From the NCBI GenBank assembly GCA_012522705.1, contig JAAYJY010000073.1, positions 1 to 14,061 on the forward strand: a stretch of 14,061 bases of DNA, read 5' to 3'. The notes below the pieces were generated by a model. That model saw only the letters and a program-made list of their open reading frames with translations, was not told where the DNA came from and did not search any database. The translations under genes and the position numbers were made by a program. Of the stretch, positions 13,389 to 14,061 are shown in pieces (positions within the stretch are counted from its first letter, which is position 1; each line of letters opens with the position of its first letter). Source of the DNA: Syntrophomonadaceae bacterium. GTDB lineage: Bacteria; Bacillota; Syntrophomonadia; Syntrophomonadales; Syntrophomonadaceae.

Positions 13389-14061
13389 GGCCGTTCTCCT
13401 GTAAACAACATATTAGTCATTTTCAAACCGGGCAACAGCTCTATCTCCTGCTGCGGCCAGCTGGTGACAGCTATCCGGCTGATCTTGGATCCCAGCGCCA
13501 GGGCCGCCTTTATAAAGACGTCTTCTATGGTCTTGGGGTTGTCAATGGACCGCGGGCTGTCATATGCCAGAATTATTTCCCGGGAGTGTTCCCCCATTCG
13601 CTTGTCCCGGTTGATCTCAATGATGAAGCTTAAAAAATCCCCGTTATAAACACTGTCCTCTGAATACTGGTCCACCAGACCGCGGCAGAATTCCGACAGT
13701 TCAATCGGTTGCTCCAGAGTATCCAGGGCCTCCAAGAGCCGGGCCGCATAGAATAGGAAGTTTTTCCTGACCCGTTTGCTGGTTAGGACATCCATAGTCT
13801 CCCGATCAGCGTCGATCTCCCCCATGTCATCCCTGCCCTCCTCCGGTTTTGACCGGGCCAGGCGCTGGGGCTCCAGGACCCGCAGGGGATTGAAGCTTTT
13901 GCTCAGCCGGGGATTCAGCAAGGGTTCAAACAGGTATTTAAGAGCCTGGGGCTGGTCGTTTTGATTGATGAGCTTCTCAAATTCGCCTTCGAAAGTAAAT
14001 CTCTCGGTGAAGATGGCTTTTCTCCGAAGCCCCAACGCCCGGTCATACTCCTGGGTAAAAC
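13385..14061 (-). CDS. jetA: jetA-like Wadjet kleisin (MksF-like) subunit, N-terminus beyond the window
   Basis: The frame is open to the window edge, with 224 residues before the stop at 13385; a TTG at 14035 is only an internal codon, since in-frame coding (FTQEYDRAL) continues upstream. Visible are a charged segment (LSKSFNPLRVLEPQRLARSK), a long acidic linker (GRDDMGEIDADRET), a helical part (NFLFYAARLLEALDTLEQP, LSEFCRGLVDQY) and a C-terminal domain ending EIELLPGLKMTNMLFTGERP. By order and size this is the C-terminal end of a Wadjet JetA, the kleisin that bridges the JetC heads (DUF5716-like as I recall the family). The call leans on the jetB and jetC context because kleisins diverge fast. 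The ATGA overlap with jetB indicates coupling. No lesion is seen in this portion. jetD could lie beyond the window on this side. Confidence 0.7.
   Translation of the reverse strand, partial: FTQEYDRALGLRRKAIFTERFTFEGEFEKLINQNDQPQALKYLFEPLLNPRLSKSFNPLRVLEPQRLARSKPEEGRDDMGEIDADRETMDVLTSKRVRKNFLFYAARLLEALDTLEQPIELSEFCRGLVDQYSEDSVYNGDFLSFIIEINRDKRMGEHSREIILAYDSPRSIDNPKTIEDVFIKAALALGSKISRIAVTSWPQQEIELLPGLKMTNMLFTGERP

Overview
The window looks like a chromosomal segment of a Gram-positive, Clostridia-type Firmicute, perhaps Peptococcaceae-like. This is inferred from moderate GC, strong purine-rich ribosome binding sites, TTG and GTG starts that these sites support, a lipobox protein tied to an OmpR-type two-component system, and Firmicute-style Wadjet proteins. 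No RNA gene, CRISPR array or intact transposase is visible.

Region 1 (1-2687, minus strand): an envelope-sensing cassette of response regulator, sensor histidine kinase and a lipoprotein cut by the window edge. The genes overlap by 4 and 11 bases, so they are probably translationally coupled. Upstream of the regulator (about 2721-2870) lies an odd array of short degenerate direct repeats with roughly helical spacing. Beside it (2885-3010) is a diverged tandem duplication of the 3' end of the next gene, stop codon included.

Region 2 (2953-6567): a membrane acyltransferase-3 protein with an extracytoplasmic SGNH domain (minus), a divergent intergenic region with a paired direct repeat, an alpha/beta hydrolase (plus) started at TTG, and a small single-pass membrane protein (minus).

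Region 3 (6600-8257): an accessory, repeat-rich patch. It holds a REP-like palindrome, a gene fusing a Phd/YefM-like antitoxin domain to a Uma2 (PD-(D/E)XK) nuclease-like domain, a second dispersed-repeat-like element, a terminator, and a Phd/YefM-RelE/ParE toxin-antitoxin pair with its own promoter.

Region 4 (8276-14061, minus strand): a Wadjet-type (JetABC, MksBEF-like SMC) defence operon. jetA runs off the window, jetB carries a one-base frameshift near 12961, and jetC carries an in-frame TAA at codon 94 followed by a 1,368-codon open frame that still encodes the SMC body. No jetD lies downstream of jetC; the toxin-antitoxin pair and the Uma2 fusion occupy that side. The locus therefore reads as a recently inactivated or mis-assembled Wadjet operon next to selfish or defence-associated small modules. 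No wholly new system is clearly demonstrated; the best leads are the double lesion with missing JetD, the Phd-Uma2 fusion, and the phased repeat array.
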